A stretch of DNA of 64,000 nt, taken from positions 496,001 through 560,000 of the forward strand of contig NZ_JAGJBZ010000002.1 in NCBI RefSeq assembly GCF_020010925.1, given 5' to 3'. Numbering within the stretch: position 1 is the first letter of the stretch; each line of letters starts with the position of its first letter. Source of the stretch: Streptomyces griseiscabiei (GTDB lineage Bacteria; Actinomycetota; Actinomycetes; Streptomycetales; Streptomycetaceae). This document shows positions 8,108-15,942 of this stretch, piece by piece. Below the pieces are notes generated by a model, which saw only the letters and a program-made list of their open reading frames with translations, ran no database searches and had not been told where the DNA came from. Made by a program: the position numbers and the translations under genes.

Positions 8108-9133
8108 ATGCGTATCGGAGTTCTCACCGCAGGCGGCGACTGTCCGGGCCTGAACGCAGTGATCCGGTCGGTCGTGCACCGAGCGGTCACCCAGTACGGC
8201 GACGAGGTCATCGGCTTCGAGGACGGCTACGCGGGTCTGTTGGACGGCCGCTACCGCACCCTCGACCTGGAGTCCGTCAGCGGCATCCTGGCCCGTGGCG
8301 GGACGATCCTGGGCTCCTCCCGCCTCCAGCGCGACCGCCTCCGCGAGGCCTGCGAGAACGCGCAGGACATGGCCCACCAGTTCGGTATCGACGTACTGAT
8401 CCCGATCGGCGGCGAGGGCACGCTGACCGCGGCCCGCATGCTGTCGGACGCGGGTCTGCCGGTGGTCGGCGTCCCGAAGACCATCGACAACGACATCTCG
8501 TCGACGGACCGCACCTTCGGCTTCGACACGGCGGTCGGGGTCGCCACGGAGGCCATGGACCGCCTCAAGACGACCGCCGAGTCCCACCAGCGGGTGATGG
8601 TCGTCGAGGTCATGGGCCGGCACGCGGGCTGGATCGCGCTGGAGTCGGGCATGGCGGCGGGCGCGCACGGCATCTGCCTGCCGGAGCGGGCCTTCGACCC
8701 CGCCGACCTGGTGAAGATGGTCGAGGAGCGCTTCTCGCGCGGCAAGAAGTTCGCGGTCATCTGCGTCGCCGAGGGCGCGCACCCGGCCGAGGGCTCCATG
8801 GACTACGGCCACGGCGAGATCGACCAGTTCGGCCACGAGCGCTTCCAGGGCATCGGGGCGGCACTGGCGTACGAGCTGGAGCGGCGCCTCGGCAAGGAGG
8901 CCAAGCCGGTCATTCTCGGACACATCCAGCGCGGCGGCACCCCGACCGCGTACGACAGGGTGCTCGCCACGCGCTTCGGCTGGCACGCGGTGGAGGCCGC
9001 GCACCGCGCCGACTACGGGCGGATGACCGCGCTCCGCGGCACCGATGTGGTGATGGTGCCGCTGGCGGAGGCGGTGACCGAACTGAAGACGGTCCCGAAG
9101 GACCGGATGGACGAGGCGGAGTCGGTGTTCTAG
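8108..9133 (+). CDS. pfkA: 6-phosphofructokinase, probably ATP-dependent
   Basis: Protein of 341 residues, length of an actinobacterial group III PFK. It phosphorylates fructose 6-phosphate to the 1,6-bisphosphate. Motifs: N-terminal GVLTAGGDCPGLNAVIR, IPIGGEGTLTAA, PKTIDNDISSTD (catalytic base Asp in TIDND), GFDTAVGVATEAMD, VMGRHAGWIALESG and GHIQRGGTPTAYDRVLA. In the GGEGT stretch the second Gly is kept where pyrophosphate-dependent enzymes have Asp, which favours ATP; the Lys in PKTIDND is also typical of pyrophosphate enzymes but is found in ATP-dependent actinomycete PFKs. The start has GGAGAAG upstream. The neighbouring pyk gives a glycolytic pair. Confidence 0.95.
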   Translation: MRIGVLTAGGDCPGLNAVIRSVVHRAVTQYGDEVIGFEDGYAGLLDGRYRTLDLESVSGILARGGTILGSSRLQRDRLREACENAQDMAHQFGIDVLIPIGGEGTLTAARMLSDAGLPVVGVPKTIDNDISSTDRTFGFDTAVGVATEAMDRLKTTAESHQRVMVVEVMGRHAGWIALESGMAAGAHGICLPERAFDPADLVKMVEERFSRGKKFAVICVAEGAHPAEGSMDYGHGEIDQFGHERFQGIGAALAYELERRLGKEAKPVILGHIQRGGTPTAYDRVLATRFGWHAVEAAHRADYGRMTALRGTDVVMVPLAEAVTELKTVPKDRMDEAESVF

Positions 9134-9154
9134 GGGCGTCCTGGCGGACACGGC

Positions 9155-10015
9155 CTACGGGCGGATGGTCGCTCGCCGGACCAGTGACCAGAAGTGGTCG
9201 GTGATCCGGTCCAGGTAGTCACGGCCGGCGTCGCCCGAGTCGGTGGCGGCGGTGCCGTTGGCCCAGGTGAGAGTGGCGGCCATCAGGCCCTGGTACTCGG
9301 TGTGCATCTCCTGGAGGACGTCCTCCAGGAGGCGTCGGTCGAGGGACAGCAGCTTCACGGTCGGCCGAACCTGGGCCTGCCAGCGCGTGGTCACCGCGCC
9401 GTGCAGCAGCTCCCTGAGCCTCGGTTCGCGCCCCGTGACGGTGATCAGGTCGGCGAGCGCGAGGTCGAGCGCGGCGGCGAGGGCGGCGCACTGGCGGTCC
9501 GTGCCGCGCCACTCGCCGGTCTCCTCCATACGGAGATAGGCGGCGAGTTCGAGCCCGACCGCACGGGCGACGTCCTCTGCGGCGACCCCGCGTGCCATCC
9601 GATGTTCCCTCAACGTCCTCGGTGTACCGATGAGTTCGGCGGTCGAGCACCACAACACACCCGCGAGCGCGGTGAGTTCGGGGCCGGTTGGCGCGATATC
9701 GCCGTGCTCCCAGGCGGCGACCAGGTCCGGGGTGACGTACGGGAGTCCGTACGAGGACCGCATTCCGTAGGCGACATGCTCCGGCCCCATCCCGAGTGCG
9801 ATACGGAGTTTCCGGGCGGCGGGGGCGTTGAAGGGCGGGGTGGGGGCGGAATCGGGGGCGTGTGGGTCCGTGGCCGGGGCCTGGTACGAGTGCGGATGCG
9901 GATGCGGGTACGGCTGCTCGGGCTGGTGCTGGGGCTGCCGTTCATGGGCTGAGCGTCGGTGCACGCGCACAACGTAGGGGTGCCGGGCTGCGGTGACTAC
10001 GGGCTGTTCGGCCAC
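9155..10015 (-). CDS. XRE-type helix-turn-helix regulator (two HTH segments)
   Basis: About 286 residues if started at GTG 10015. Two consecutive Cro/CI-like segments are seen: LRIALGMGPEHVAYGM through VTPDLVAAWEHG, and LREHRMARGVAAEDVARAVGLELAAYLRMEETG. A helical C-terminal part ends in DHFWSLVRRATIRP. The N-terminus is a Pro/His/Gln-rich, probably disordered stretch. The frame stays open to 10204 but would then overlap the divergent PPOX gene, so a start at or below 10098 is required; no clear ribosome site marks it, and GTGs near 9977-9965 are alternatives. It converges on pfkA with 21 bp between stops. Target unknown; the divergent oxidoreductase is the obvious candidate. Confidence 0.75.
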   Translation of the reverse strand: MAEQPVVTAARHPYVVRVHRRSAHERQPQHQPEQPYPHPHPHSYQAPATDPHAPDSAPTPPFNAPAARKLRIALGMGPEHVAYGMRSSYGLPYVTPDLVAAWEHGDIAPTGPELTALAGVLWCSTAELIGTPRTLREHRMARGVAAEDVARAVGLELAAYLRMEETGEWRGTDRQCAALAAALDLALADLITVTGREPRLRELLHGAVTTRWQAQVRPTVKLLSLDRRLLEDVLQEMHTEYQGLMAATLTWANGTAATDSGDAGRDYLDRITDHFWSLVRRATIRP

Positions 10016-10098
10016 AAACACGGATTGTAGGAATCTACGGTTGGTGGGGGCGGTGCGCTGCGAGTGAGTGGAGTGGCTCCCTGGGTAGGGGTGAGCGC

Positions 10099-10551
10099 AT
10101 GACGAAAGCGACGCAGCTGGACGAGCACATACGCGAGCGCCTACTGGCCCCGAACTTCTGGCACTTGGCGACGGTGGGGGTGGACGGGGCGCCTCAGGTG
10201 TCACCCATGTGGGTGGACATCGAGAGCCGTGACGGGAGTGAGTACGTCATGGTGAACACGTCGGTGGGCCGGGTGAAGGAGGAGAACCTGCGCCGCAACC
10301 CGGGTGTCTCCCTCTCCCACATCGACTCCGGGAACCCCTACGACCGGGCCGAGATCCGGGGCCGGGTGGTCGGGTTCGTGGAGGGCGAGGAGGCGGAGCG
10401 GGCCATGGACCGGCTCACGCAGAAGTACATCGGCGAGGAACGCTATCCGTGGCTCCTGCCCGGGGAGCGGCGCCTGATGATCCTGATCGAGCCGGTGCGG
10501 GTGCGGCGGGTGGTGGGGGTGGAGCCGTTCCGGCCTGGGAAGTTGGGGTAG
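10099..10551 (+). CDS. PPOX-class F420-dependent oxidoreductase family protein
   Basis: Protein of 150 residues with the split-barrel flavin-binding fold of the pyridoxamine 5'-phosphate oxidase superfamily. It shows the family pattern NFWHLATVGVDGAPQVSPMWVD, then YVMVNTSVGRVKEENLRRNP and VSLSHIDSGNPYDRAEIRGRV. The N-terminal strand pair and the R-K-N region match the actinobacterial subfamily usually annotated as F420-dependent, with substrate unknown. It starts with ATG 83 bp from the divergent XRE gene, which may regulate it. It converges on the sugar importer operon (57 bp between stops). Confidence 0.85.
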   Translation: MTKATQLDEHIRERLLAPNFWHLATVGVDGAPQVSPMWVDIESRDGSEYVMVNTSVGRVKEENLRRNPGVSLSHIDSGNPYDRAEIRGRVVGFVEGEEAERAMDRLTQKYIGEERYPWLLPGERRLMILIEPVRVRRVVGVEPFRPGKLG

Positions 10552-10608
10552 CGGCAGGGGGCAGGACGGGCGGGCGAGGGAGAGCATGGCGTCGCGTCGG
10601 CCGCCCTC

Positions 10609-11442
10609 TCACCCTTTGACCGCCCCACCCAAAGCAAACCCCCCACCCAACCGCCTGGCCACCCCCACATACAACAAAATCACCGGCGTCGAATAGATCA
10701 CCGAGAACGCCGCCAACTGCCCATAAACAACCGTCCCCCGATTCCCGAAGAACTCGTTGATGCTCACCGCCGCCGGCATCTGCTCCGGGGTCAGGAGCAG
10801 CATGAACGGGACGAAGAAGTTGCCCCACATCATCACGAACGAGAAGACCGTCACCACGGCCACGCCCGGCCCCATCAGCGGTAGTACGACCCTGATCAGC
10901 GACTGAAGCGACGACGCGCCGTCCGTCCACGCCGCCTCCTCCAGTTCCTTCGGGACGCCGTCCATGAAGTTCTTCATCAGCCAGATGGCGAACGGCAATT
11001 GGGACGCGGCGAAGAAGAAGATCGTGCCCTGCATGGTGTCGATCAGGTTCACCTGGACGAAGAGCGCGTAGACCGGGACCATGATCGCCGTGATCGGGAG
11101 GCTCGTCGCGAAGAGGATGGTGAGGAGGAAAGGGCGGTTCAGGCGGGAGCGGAAGCGGGAGAGGGGGTAGGCAGCCAACGCCGCGCACACCACCGTCAGC
11201 AGAGTCCCTCCGCCGCACAGCAGCAGGCTGTTGAGGAGTGGTGTGAAGGTGATCTCCGGGGTCAGGACGGCGTCGAAATTGTCCAGGGTCACGCCGTCGG
11301 GGACTTTCACCGTCAGGTTCGCCTTCGGGTCCACCGACGAGAGGATCACCCACGCCAGGGGGAGGACGAAGGCCGCGGCGATGACCAGCAGTCCCGCGTC
11401 GGCCGCCAGGCGGCGGGTGTTCAGAGTGGGCACGGTACTCAC
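10609..11442 (-). CDS. Carbohydrate ABC transporter permease (MalG-type)
   Basis: Protein of 277 residues with six likely membrane segments. The permease EAA loop reads ELEEAAWTDGASSLQSLIRVVLPLM, the coupling helix to the ATPase. The GTG at 11442 forms a GTGA overlap with the stop of the first permease, so it is chosen over the much longer open frame upstream. It is the last gene of a binding-protein, permease, permease operon. No ATPase is encoded here; streptomycete sugar importers of this class commonly share the MsiK ATPase, which is inferred. Substrate cannot be read from the sequence. Confidence 0.92.
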   Translation of the reverse strand: MSTVPTLNTRRLAADAGLLVIAAAFVLPLAWVILSSVDPKANLTVKVPDGVTLDNFDAVLTPEITFTPLLNSLLLCGGGTLLTVVCAALAAYPLSRFRSRLNRPFLLTILFATSLPITAIMVPVYALFVQVNLIDTMQGTIFFFAASQLPFAIWLMKNFMDGVPKELEEAAWTDGASSLQSLIRVVLPLMGPGVAVVTVFSFVMMWGNFFVPFMLLLTPEQMPAAVSINEFFGNRGTVVYGQLAAFSVIYSTPVILLYVGVARRLGGGFALGGAVKG

Positions 11443-12338
11443 ACCTCCGTCCGCAGCAGCCGCAGATAGATCACCGAGAACAGCGAACCCACCACCAGCA
11501 ACAACAGCGCCACCGCCGTGCCGTAACCGATCATGCTTTTCTGGAAGGCCTCCTCGTACATGAAGAGGGGGAGGGTCTGGCTCTTGCCGCCCGGGCCGCC
11601 CCGCGTCATCACCCAGATCAGGCCGAAGACCGACAGGGTCTGGAGGGTGATGAGCATCAGGTTCGTGCCGATGGAGCGGCGGATCATCGGGAGGGTGATG
11701 TGCCACATACGGTGCCAGCCGCCCGCGCCGTCCATTTCCGCCGCTTCCGTGATCTCCTTCGGGATTTCGTTCAGGGCGGCTGAGTACACCAGCATCGAGA
11801 AGGCTGTCCCGCGCCAGACGTTCGCGAAGGACACCGCCAGGATCGGGAGTGTGTACAGCCAGTTCTGGGTCGGGAGATGGAGCCAGTCGAGGAGGGCGTT
11901 CAGGGTGCCCTCGCGGCGGAAGAAGGCGTAGAGGAGGAAGCCGGCCACGACCTCCGGGAGGACCCACGCCGTGACGACGATTCCGCCGACCAGTGTGCGG
12001 ACGGGTTTCGAGGCGCGTTGCATGAGCGCCGCCAGCGCCAGGCCCAGGGTGTTCTGGCCGAGCAGGGCCGAGACCACCGTGAACACCAGGGTCAGCCAGA
12101 CCGCGTTGAGGAAGGCCTCGTCCCCGAAGGCCGTGCGGAAGTTGTCGAAGCCGATGAAGGAGTCCTCGGCCTGGCCGGTGAGCTGGAGGTCGGTGAAGGC
12201 GATGTAGGCGCAGTAGGCGATGGGGCCGGCGAGGAAGAGGAGAAGGAGGATCGTGGCCGGGGTGAGGGGGACGGCCCGGGTGACCGCTCGGAGAGCGGGG
12301 TGAACGGGGTGCGGAGGTCCCGTCGCCGGCCTCTTCAT
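11439..12338 (-). CDS. Carbohydrate ABC transporter permease (MalF-type)
   Basis: Protein of 299 residues with membrane segments beginning at TPATILLLLFLAGPIAYCAYIAF. The EAA loop reads EITEAAEMDGAGGWHRMWHITLPMI. It starts with ATG 10 bp after the binding-protein stop, and its stop overlaps the next permease start (GTGA). It forms the heterodimeric membrane channel with the downstream permease and takes sugar from the lipoprotein encoded upstream. Confidence 0.92.
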   Translation of the reverse strand: MKRPATGPPHPVHPALRAVTRAVPLTPATILLLLFLAGPIAYCAYIAFTDLQLTGQAEDSFIGFDNFRTAFGDEAFLNAVWLTLVFTVVSALLGQNTLGLALAALMQRASKPVRTLVGGIVVTAWVLPEVVAGFLLYAFFRREGTLNALLDWLHLPTQNWLYTLPILAVSFANVWRGTAFSMLVYSAALNEIPKEITEAAEMDGAGGWHRMWHITLPMIRRSIGTNLMLITLQTLSVFGLIWVMTRGGPGGKSQTLPLFMYEEAFQKSMIGYGTAVALLLLVVGSLFSVIYLRLLRTEV

Positions 12339-12348
12339 GCGCGGGGGC

Positions 12349-13791
12349 TCATTCCTCGGCCCCTTCGGTCACCTGGTCGTCCGTCGCCGTCTTCAGTTCC
12401 TCGTCGTAGTTCTTCGCCGCCTCCGCCACCGACGCGTCGCCCGTCGTCACCGATTCCATCGCCTCCTGGATGGCCGTGGAGACCTTGGGATACGCCGGGT
12501 ACGCCGGGCGGTAGTGCGTGCTCGACACCAGGTCGGTGAAGAACTTGATGCCGGGCTGGGCCTCGGCGTACGCGGGGTCCGACGCCACGTCCTCGCGGAC
12601 GGCGATTCCGGAGTTGGCGATGTACCACTTCTGGGCGTTCGCCTTCGTCTGCATCGTCTCGATGAACTTGAAGGCGAGGTCGGGATTTCCGGCCTTGTCG
12701 GGGATCGCCCAGGTCCAGCCGCCGGACATGCTCACCTTGCCGGGGGACTGGCCGTTCTGGGTGGGCATAGGGGCGAGGCCGAGTTTCTCCGACCATTCGG
12801 GCCATTCATGGCCGCTGCCGGGCAGCCAGTCCTGGGGGAGCCAGGAGCCGTCGAGGTTGATACCGAGCTTTCCCTCGGGGAGGAGTTCGCCGCGGACCCG
12901 GGTGGAGATGTTGGGGTCGAGGGCGTCGGAGACCTCGGGGCCCAGTTTCTCCTTGTAGACCGTCTCGACGAAGGCGAGGGAGTCCTTGAAGCCCTGGGTG
13001 CCCGCTTTCCATTTCTTGGACTTCTCGTCGTACAACGGGTCGCTCGCTCCGCCACCGCTCGTGGCACCCTCCGTGCCGTAGAGCAGCATTTCGAAGCCCT
13101 GCATGGTGGCCGCCTCACCGGCGGGTTTGCCCGTGTAGACGTTCAAGGGGATGACGTCGGGGACCTTCCGCTTGATGGTGCGGGCGGCATCGAGGACGTC
13201 GTCCCACGTCTTCGGCTGCCAATCCGCGGGCAGGCCCGCCTTCGCGAAGATCGCCTTGTCGAACCAGAGACCACGTGTGTCCGTGCCGTCCGGAATTCCG
13301 TACGTCTTTCCGTCCTCGGCCTTCGCCGCCGTCTTGGCCGTGTCGATGAACTGGTCCCAGTCCTTCCACTTGGCCAAGTAGTCGTCCAGCGGCTTCAGAT
13401 AGCCGCTCGTGATGTCCGAGTTGATGAGGAACGTGTCCTCGTAGACCAGGTCCGGCGCCGTCTTCGGAGAACGCAGCATCTGCTGGACCTTGGTGTAGTA
13501 CTCCGAGTCCGGGGCCTTGATCGGGACGAGTTTCACCGTCTTGCCCGGATTCGCCTTCTCGAACTGCTTCTTGACGTCGGCGAGGAAGGTGTCCATCACC
13601 CGGACCTGGTTGTCCGTGGACTGTTTGTAGGAGACCTCCACCGTGTCCGGGTCGCTGCCGGAGCCACTGCCGCAGGCGGCGAGCGCGCCCGGCGCGGTGA
13701 TCGCCAGCGCGGCGGTGAGGAGGAGGCGGAGAGGAGATCGGTGGGGGGATCTGCGGGGGGATCGGCGGGGGTGGGGTGCGGTGGGGCGCAC
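12349..13791 (-). CDS. Extracellular sugar-binding lipoprotein of ABC importer
   Basis: About 480 residues, normal for the family 1 solute-binding class. A signal peptide ends in the lipobox GALAAC, so the mature protein is anchored through a lipid-modified Cys at about residue 40 and faces the outside. The mature part begins with a Gly/Ser linker and DTVEVSYKQSTDNQVRVMD and contains GLWFDKAIFAKAGLPADWQPKTWDD, a pattern typical of sugar-binding proteins. AGGAGG lies 8 nt before the GTG at 13791 but only 2 nt before the GTG at 13797, so 13791 is preferred. The very N-terminus has an RRSP repeat. A DasR-like half-palindrome lies about 65 bp upstream. Confidence 0.92.
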   Translation of the reverse strand: MRPTAPHPRRSPRRSPHRSPLRLLLTAALAITAPGALAACGSGSGSDPDTVEVSYKQSTDNQVRVMDTFLADVKKQFEKANPGKTVKLVPIKAPDSEYYTKVQQMLRSPKTAPDLVYEDTFLINSDITSGYLKPLDDYLAKWKDWDQFIDTAKTAAKAEDGKTYGIPDGTDTRGLWFDKAIFAKAGLPADWQPKTWDDVLDAARTIKRKVPDVIPLNVYTGKPAGEAATMQGFEMLLYGTEGATSGGGASDPLYDEKSKKWKAGTQGFKDSLAFVETVYKEKLGPEVSDALDPNISTRVRGELLPEGKLGINLDGSWLPQDWLPGSGHEWPEWSEKLGLAPMPTQNGQSPGKVSMSGGWTWAIPDKAGNPDLAFKFIETMQTKANAQKWYIANSGIAVREDVASDPAYAEAQPGIKFFTDLVSSTHYRPAYPAYPKVSTAIQEAMESVTTGDASVAEAAKNYDEELKTATDDQVTEGAEE

Positions 13792-13854
13792 GGGCACGAC
13801 CTCCTGCTGGCTACGTCGTTGTGGCCTGGGTGGGTGCCCGGTGACGGTACGAGG

Positions 13855-13870
13855 AGTGGTCTAGTCAGGT
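13855..13870. promoter_or_regulatory. Candidate GntR/DasR-like operator upstream of sugar importer
   Basis: The sequence AGTGGTCTAGTCAGGT matches the remembered DasR box AGTGGTCTAGACCACT at all ten left positions and two of six right positions. It lies in the 163-bp divergent region between the binding-protein gene and the membrane-protein gene. It could serve DasR or another HutC-type repressor, or be chance. Confidence 0.3.
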
Positions 13871-13954
13871 CAATGCGTCTGCACGGGTTCCCCGTAAGGT
13901 GCTGAGTGAGTTGCTTGAGCAGCGGCTCTGTCGGCGCGGGGGTAGGGGGCAAGG

Positions 13955-14506
13955 GTGTCGGACCAAGGTGACGTCACCTTCGGGCAGTTGCTGCTCGTCG
14001 AGTACCAGACCGTCAAGGACGAGCAGAAGACGCGGATCGGGTTCCGGGACAATCTGCTGTACGTCACCCTCACCGTCCTCGCGGCCGTCATCGCCGCCTC
14101 CGCGCAGGCCGGGCAGCCCGCGATGCTGCTCGCGCTGCCGCCGGTGTGTGTGGTGCTCGGGTGGACCTATCTGGTCAACGACGAGAAGATCTCGGCGATC
14201 GGGGCGTATGTGCGGGGCGATCTCGGGCCGAGGCTCGCGCAACTGGCCGGGGCGGAGAAGGCCTTCGACTGGGAAGTGGCCCACCGCGCGGACACCCGGC
14301 GGCGGTCCCGCAAGGCCATACAGTGCGGGATCGATCTGCTGGCCTTCTGCGTCGTGCCGTTCGCCGGGTTGGCGGTGTACTGGGTGAGCGGTGGGACCGG
14401 CGCCGGGCTCGTCGTCGTCTCGGTCGTCGAGGCGCTCACGGTCGTCGGGCTCGGGGTGCAGATCGTCCTCTACGCCACGCCCTTCAGCCGGCCCGCCACG
14501 ACCTGA
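13955..14506 (+). CDS. Small integral membrane protein of unknown function
   Basis: Protein of 183 residues starting at GTG (VSDQGDVTFGQLLLVEYQ). Four likely membrane helices: two closely spaced near residues 32-70 (LLYVTLTVLAAVIAASAQ and PAMLLALPPVCVVLGWTYL) and two near 127-175 (LLAFCVVPFAGLAVYWV and GAGLVVVSVVEALTVVGLGV). The N-terminal cytoplasmic part contains LLLVEYQTVKDEQKTRIGFRDNLLY, common in a family of streptomycete membrane proteins that I cannot assign a role. Its 3' end overlaps the convergent ankyrin gene by 23 bp. Confidence 0.75.
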   Translation: MSDQGDVTFGQLLLVEYQTVKDEQKTRIGFRDNLLYVTLTVLAAVIAASAQAGQPAMLLALPPVCVVLGWTYLVNDEKISAIGAYVRGDLGPRLAQLAGAEKAFDWEVAHRADTRRRSRKAIQCGIDLLAFCVVPFAGLAVYWVSGGTGAGLVVVSVVEALTVVGLGVQIVLYATPFSRPATT

Positions 14507-14900
14507 GCAGCGCGGCCGTGTCGGGGTGCGGGCCGTGGTCCGCCCAGTCCAGGGGGGACCAGCCCGTGCCGTGGTCCTCGCGGAGGTGGGGATCGGCGCC
14601 GTGGGTCAGGAGTTCCCGGACCGTCGCGGTGTGTCCCCAGCAGGCGGCGGCGCACAGGGGGGTGCCCTCCGCGCCGGGGCCGCGGCTCTCCGTGTCGGGC
14701 GAAGCCCCGGCCTCCAGGAGCAGGCGGGCCACTTCGGCCTCTCCCTGCACCGATGCCAGATACAGCGGAGTGGTGCCGTCCGCGTCTCTGCCCTCAGGGT
14801 TCGCTCCACCGCGCAGCAGGGCTTTCGTGGTCCTGGCGTCACCGGACAGGATCGCCTCGAAGAGGCGGTGGGAGAGCTTCTTCCGCCGTCGCCGCTTCAT
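14484..14900 (-). CDS. Ankyrin-repeat protein
   Basis: Protein of 138 residues made of about three to four ankyrin repeats: LFEAILSGDARTTKALLRGGANPEG, GTTPLYLASVQGEAEVARLLLEAGASPD, GTPLCAAACWGHTATVRELLTHGADPH and GWSPLDWADHGPHPD. Each shows the TPL, ALL/LLLEAGA pattern of the family, a protein-protein interaction fold. There is no signal peptide; the N-terminus is very basic (MKRRRRKK). The start codon overlaps the stop of the upstream small gene (ATGA), so the two are probably translated together. Partner unknown. Confidence 0.88.
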   Translation of the reverse strand: MKRRRRKKLSHRLFEAILSGDARTTKALLRGGANPEGRDADGTTPLYLASVQGEAEVARLLLEAGASPDTESRGPGAEGTPLCAAACWGHTATVRELLTHGADPHLREDHGTGWSPLDWADHGPHPDTAALLRSWRAG

Positions 14901-15196
14901 GGCCGGTGCGGCTCACGTGCCTGCTCGGGGAGGCTCGCGACGGCCGCCCGTACCGCTTCCAGCAGCGCGGCCAGGCCCGGCGCCCCCTCCCACTCCGCGG
15001 CCGTGTAGTGCCAGGTGGAGCGCGTCCCCGGGGCGTCGATCTCCAGGGTCCGCCTCCCCTTCCGGTCGGGGCCGGTGACGCGCAGCTCCAGGTGCCGGAT
15101 GTGGAAGCGTTTGGGATGGCTGCCGAAGATCTCCAGTATCCGACCGTCGAACGAGAGCACCTCGTGGCCGACCGTGGTCATGATCTCGTCGTTCAT
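14897..15196 (-). CDS. Small protein of unknown function coupled to the ankyrin gene
   Basis: Protein of 99 residues, no membrane segment. The centre is beta-rich (VGHEVLSFDGRILEIFG, RFHIRHLELRVTGPDRKG, RRTLEIDAPG) and the end is helical (GLAALLEAVRAAVASLPEQ), a layout reminiscent of a small PH-like domain, but I do not recognise a family with confidence. It overlaps the ankyrin gene by 4 bp and so is part of the same operon. Confidence 0.65.
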   Translation of the reverse strand: MNDEIMTTVGHEVLSFDGRILEIFGSHPKRFHIRHLELRVTGPDRKGRRTLEIDAPGTRSTWHYTAAEWEGAPGLAALLEAVRAAVASLPEQAREPHRP

Positions 15197-15252
15197 GGCG
15201 GAACCCTATGTACGGCGATCAGCGGAGAGCCAGGCCCCGACGCGGGAGCGCT

Positions 15253-15942
15253 CTAGCCCTTCACCCACCGGTACTGCAGCTCCGGCCGCCCCACCTGCCC
15301 GTACTGCGGGCTGCGGGCCGCCCGCCCCGCGTCCACCAGATGCTCCAGGTAGCGGCGGGCCGTGATGCGGGAGATGCCGACCGCCTCGGCGACCCCGGCC
15401 GCCGTCAGGCCCTCGCCCGCGTCCCGGAGGGTCACCGTCACGCGCTCCAGGGTCGGGGCGCTCAGGCCCTTCGGGAGGGCGGCGGGCCCCGGCGCACGCA
15501 GGGTCGCCAGGGCGCGGTCCACCTCGTCCTGGCCGCTCGCCTCGCCCGCCGCCGCGTGGAACTCGGCGTAGCGGACCAGGCGGTCGCGGAGGGTCGCGAA
15601 CGTGAAGGGCTTCAGGACGTACTGGACCACGCCCAGCGAGACGCCCTCCCGGACCACGGTCAGGTCCCGCGCCGACGTCACCGCTATCACGTCCGCGTGG
15701 TGACCGGCCGCGCGCAGCGAGCGGGCCAGCTGCAGACCGTGCACGTCCGGCAGGTGGAGGTCCAGCAGCAGCAGGTCCACCGGCATCCGGTCCAGCGCGC
15801 GCCGCGCCTCCGCGCCCGTGTGGGCCTTGCCGACCGCCGTGAAGCCGGGGACACGGCCGACGTACATCATGTGCGCGTCGGCGGCCACGGGGTCGTCCTC
15901 GACGACCAGCACTCTGATGGGGTCGGACCCGGCCTTCGTCAT
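15253..15942 (-). CDS. CitB/DcuR-type response regulator
   Basis: Protein of 229 residues. The receiver domain spans about residues 9-130: acidic pair in VLVVEDDPVA, phosphoacceptor Asp61 in LLLLDLHLPD, conserved Thr in VIAVTSA and Lys in VQYVLKPF. A C-terminal helix-turn-helix of the CitB/DpiA type (GEGLTAAGVAEAVGISRITARRYLEHL) follows after a linker. The first codons overlap the stop of the histidine kinase by 4 bp (ATGA). The pair is divergent from dctA, so it probably senses a C4-dicarboxylate or citrate and activates the transporter, as in DcuSR/DctBD-like systems; this is inference from context. Confidence 0.93.
   Translation of the reverse strand: MTKAGSDPIRVLVVEDDPVAADAHMMYVGRVPGFTAVGKAHTGAEARRALDRMPVDLLLLDLHLPDVHGLQLARSLRAAGHHADVIAVTSARDLTVVREGVSLGVVQYVLKPFTFATLRDRLVRYAEFHAAAGEASGQDEVDRALATLRAPGPAALPKGLSAPTLERVTVTLRDAGEGLTAAGVAEAVGISRITARRYLEHLVDAGRAARSPQYGQVGRPELQYRWVKG

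Noticed and set aside
14484..14506. Frameshift or gene fusion at the overlap of the membrane and ankyrin genes
   Set aside because: The overlap is tail to tail on opposite strands and both proteins end normally.
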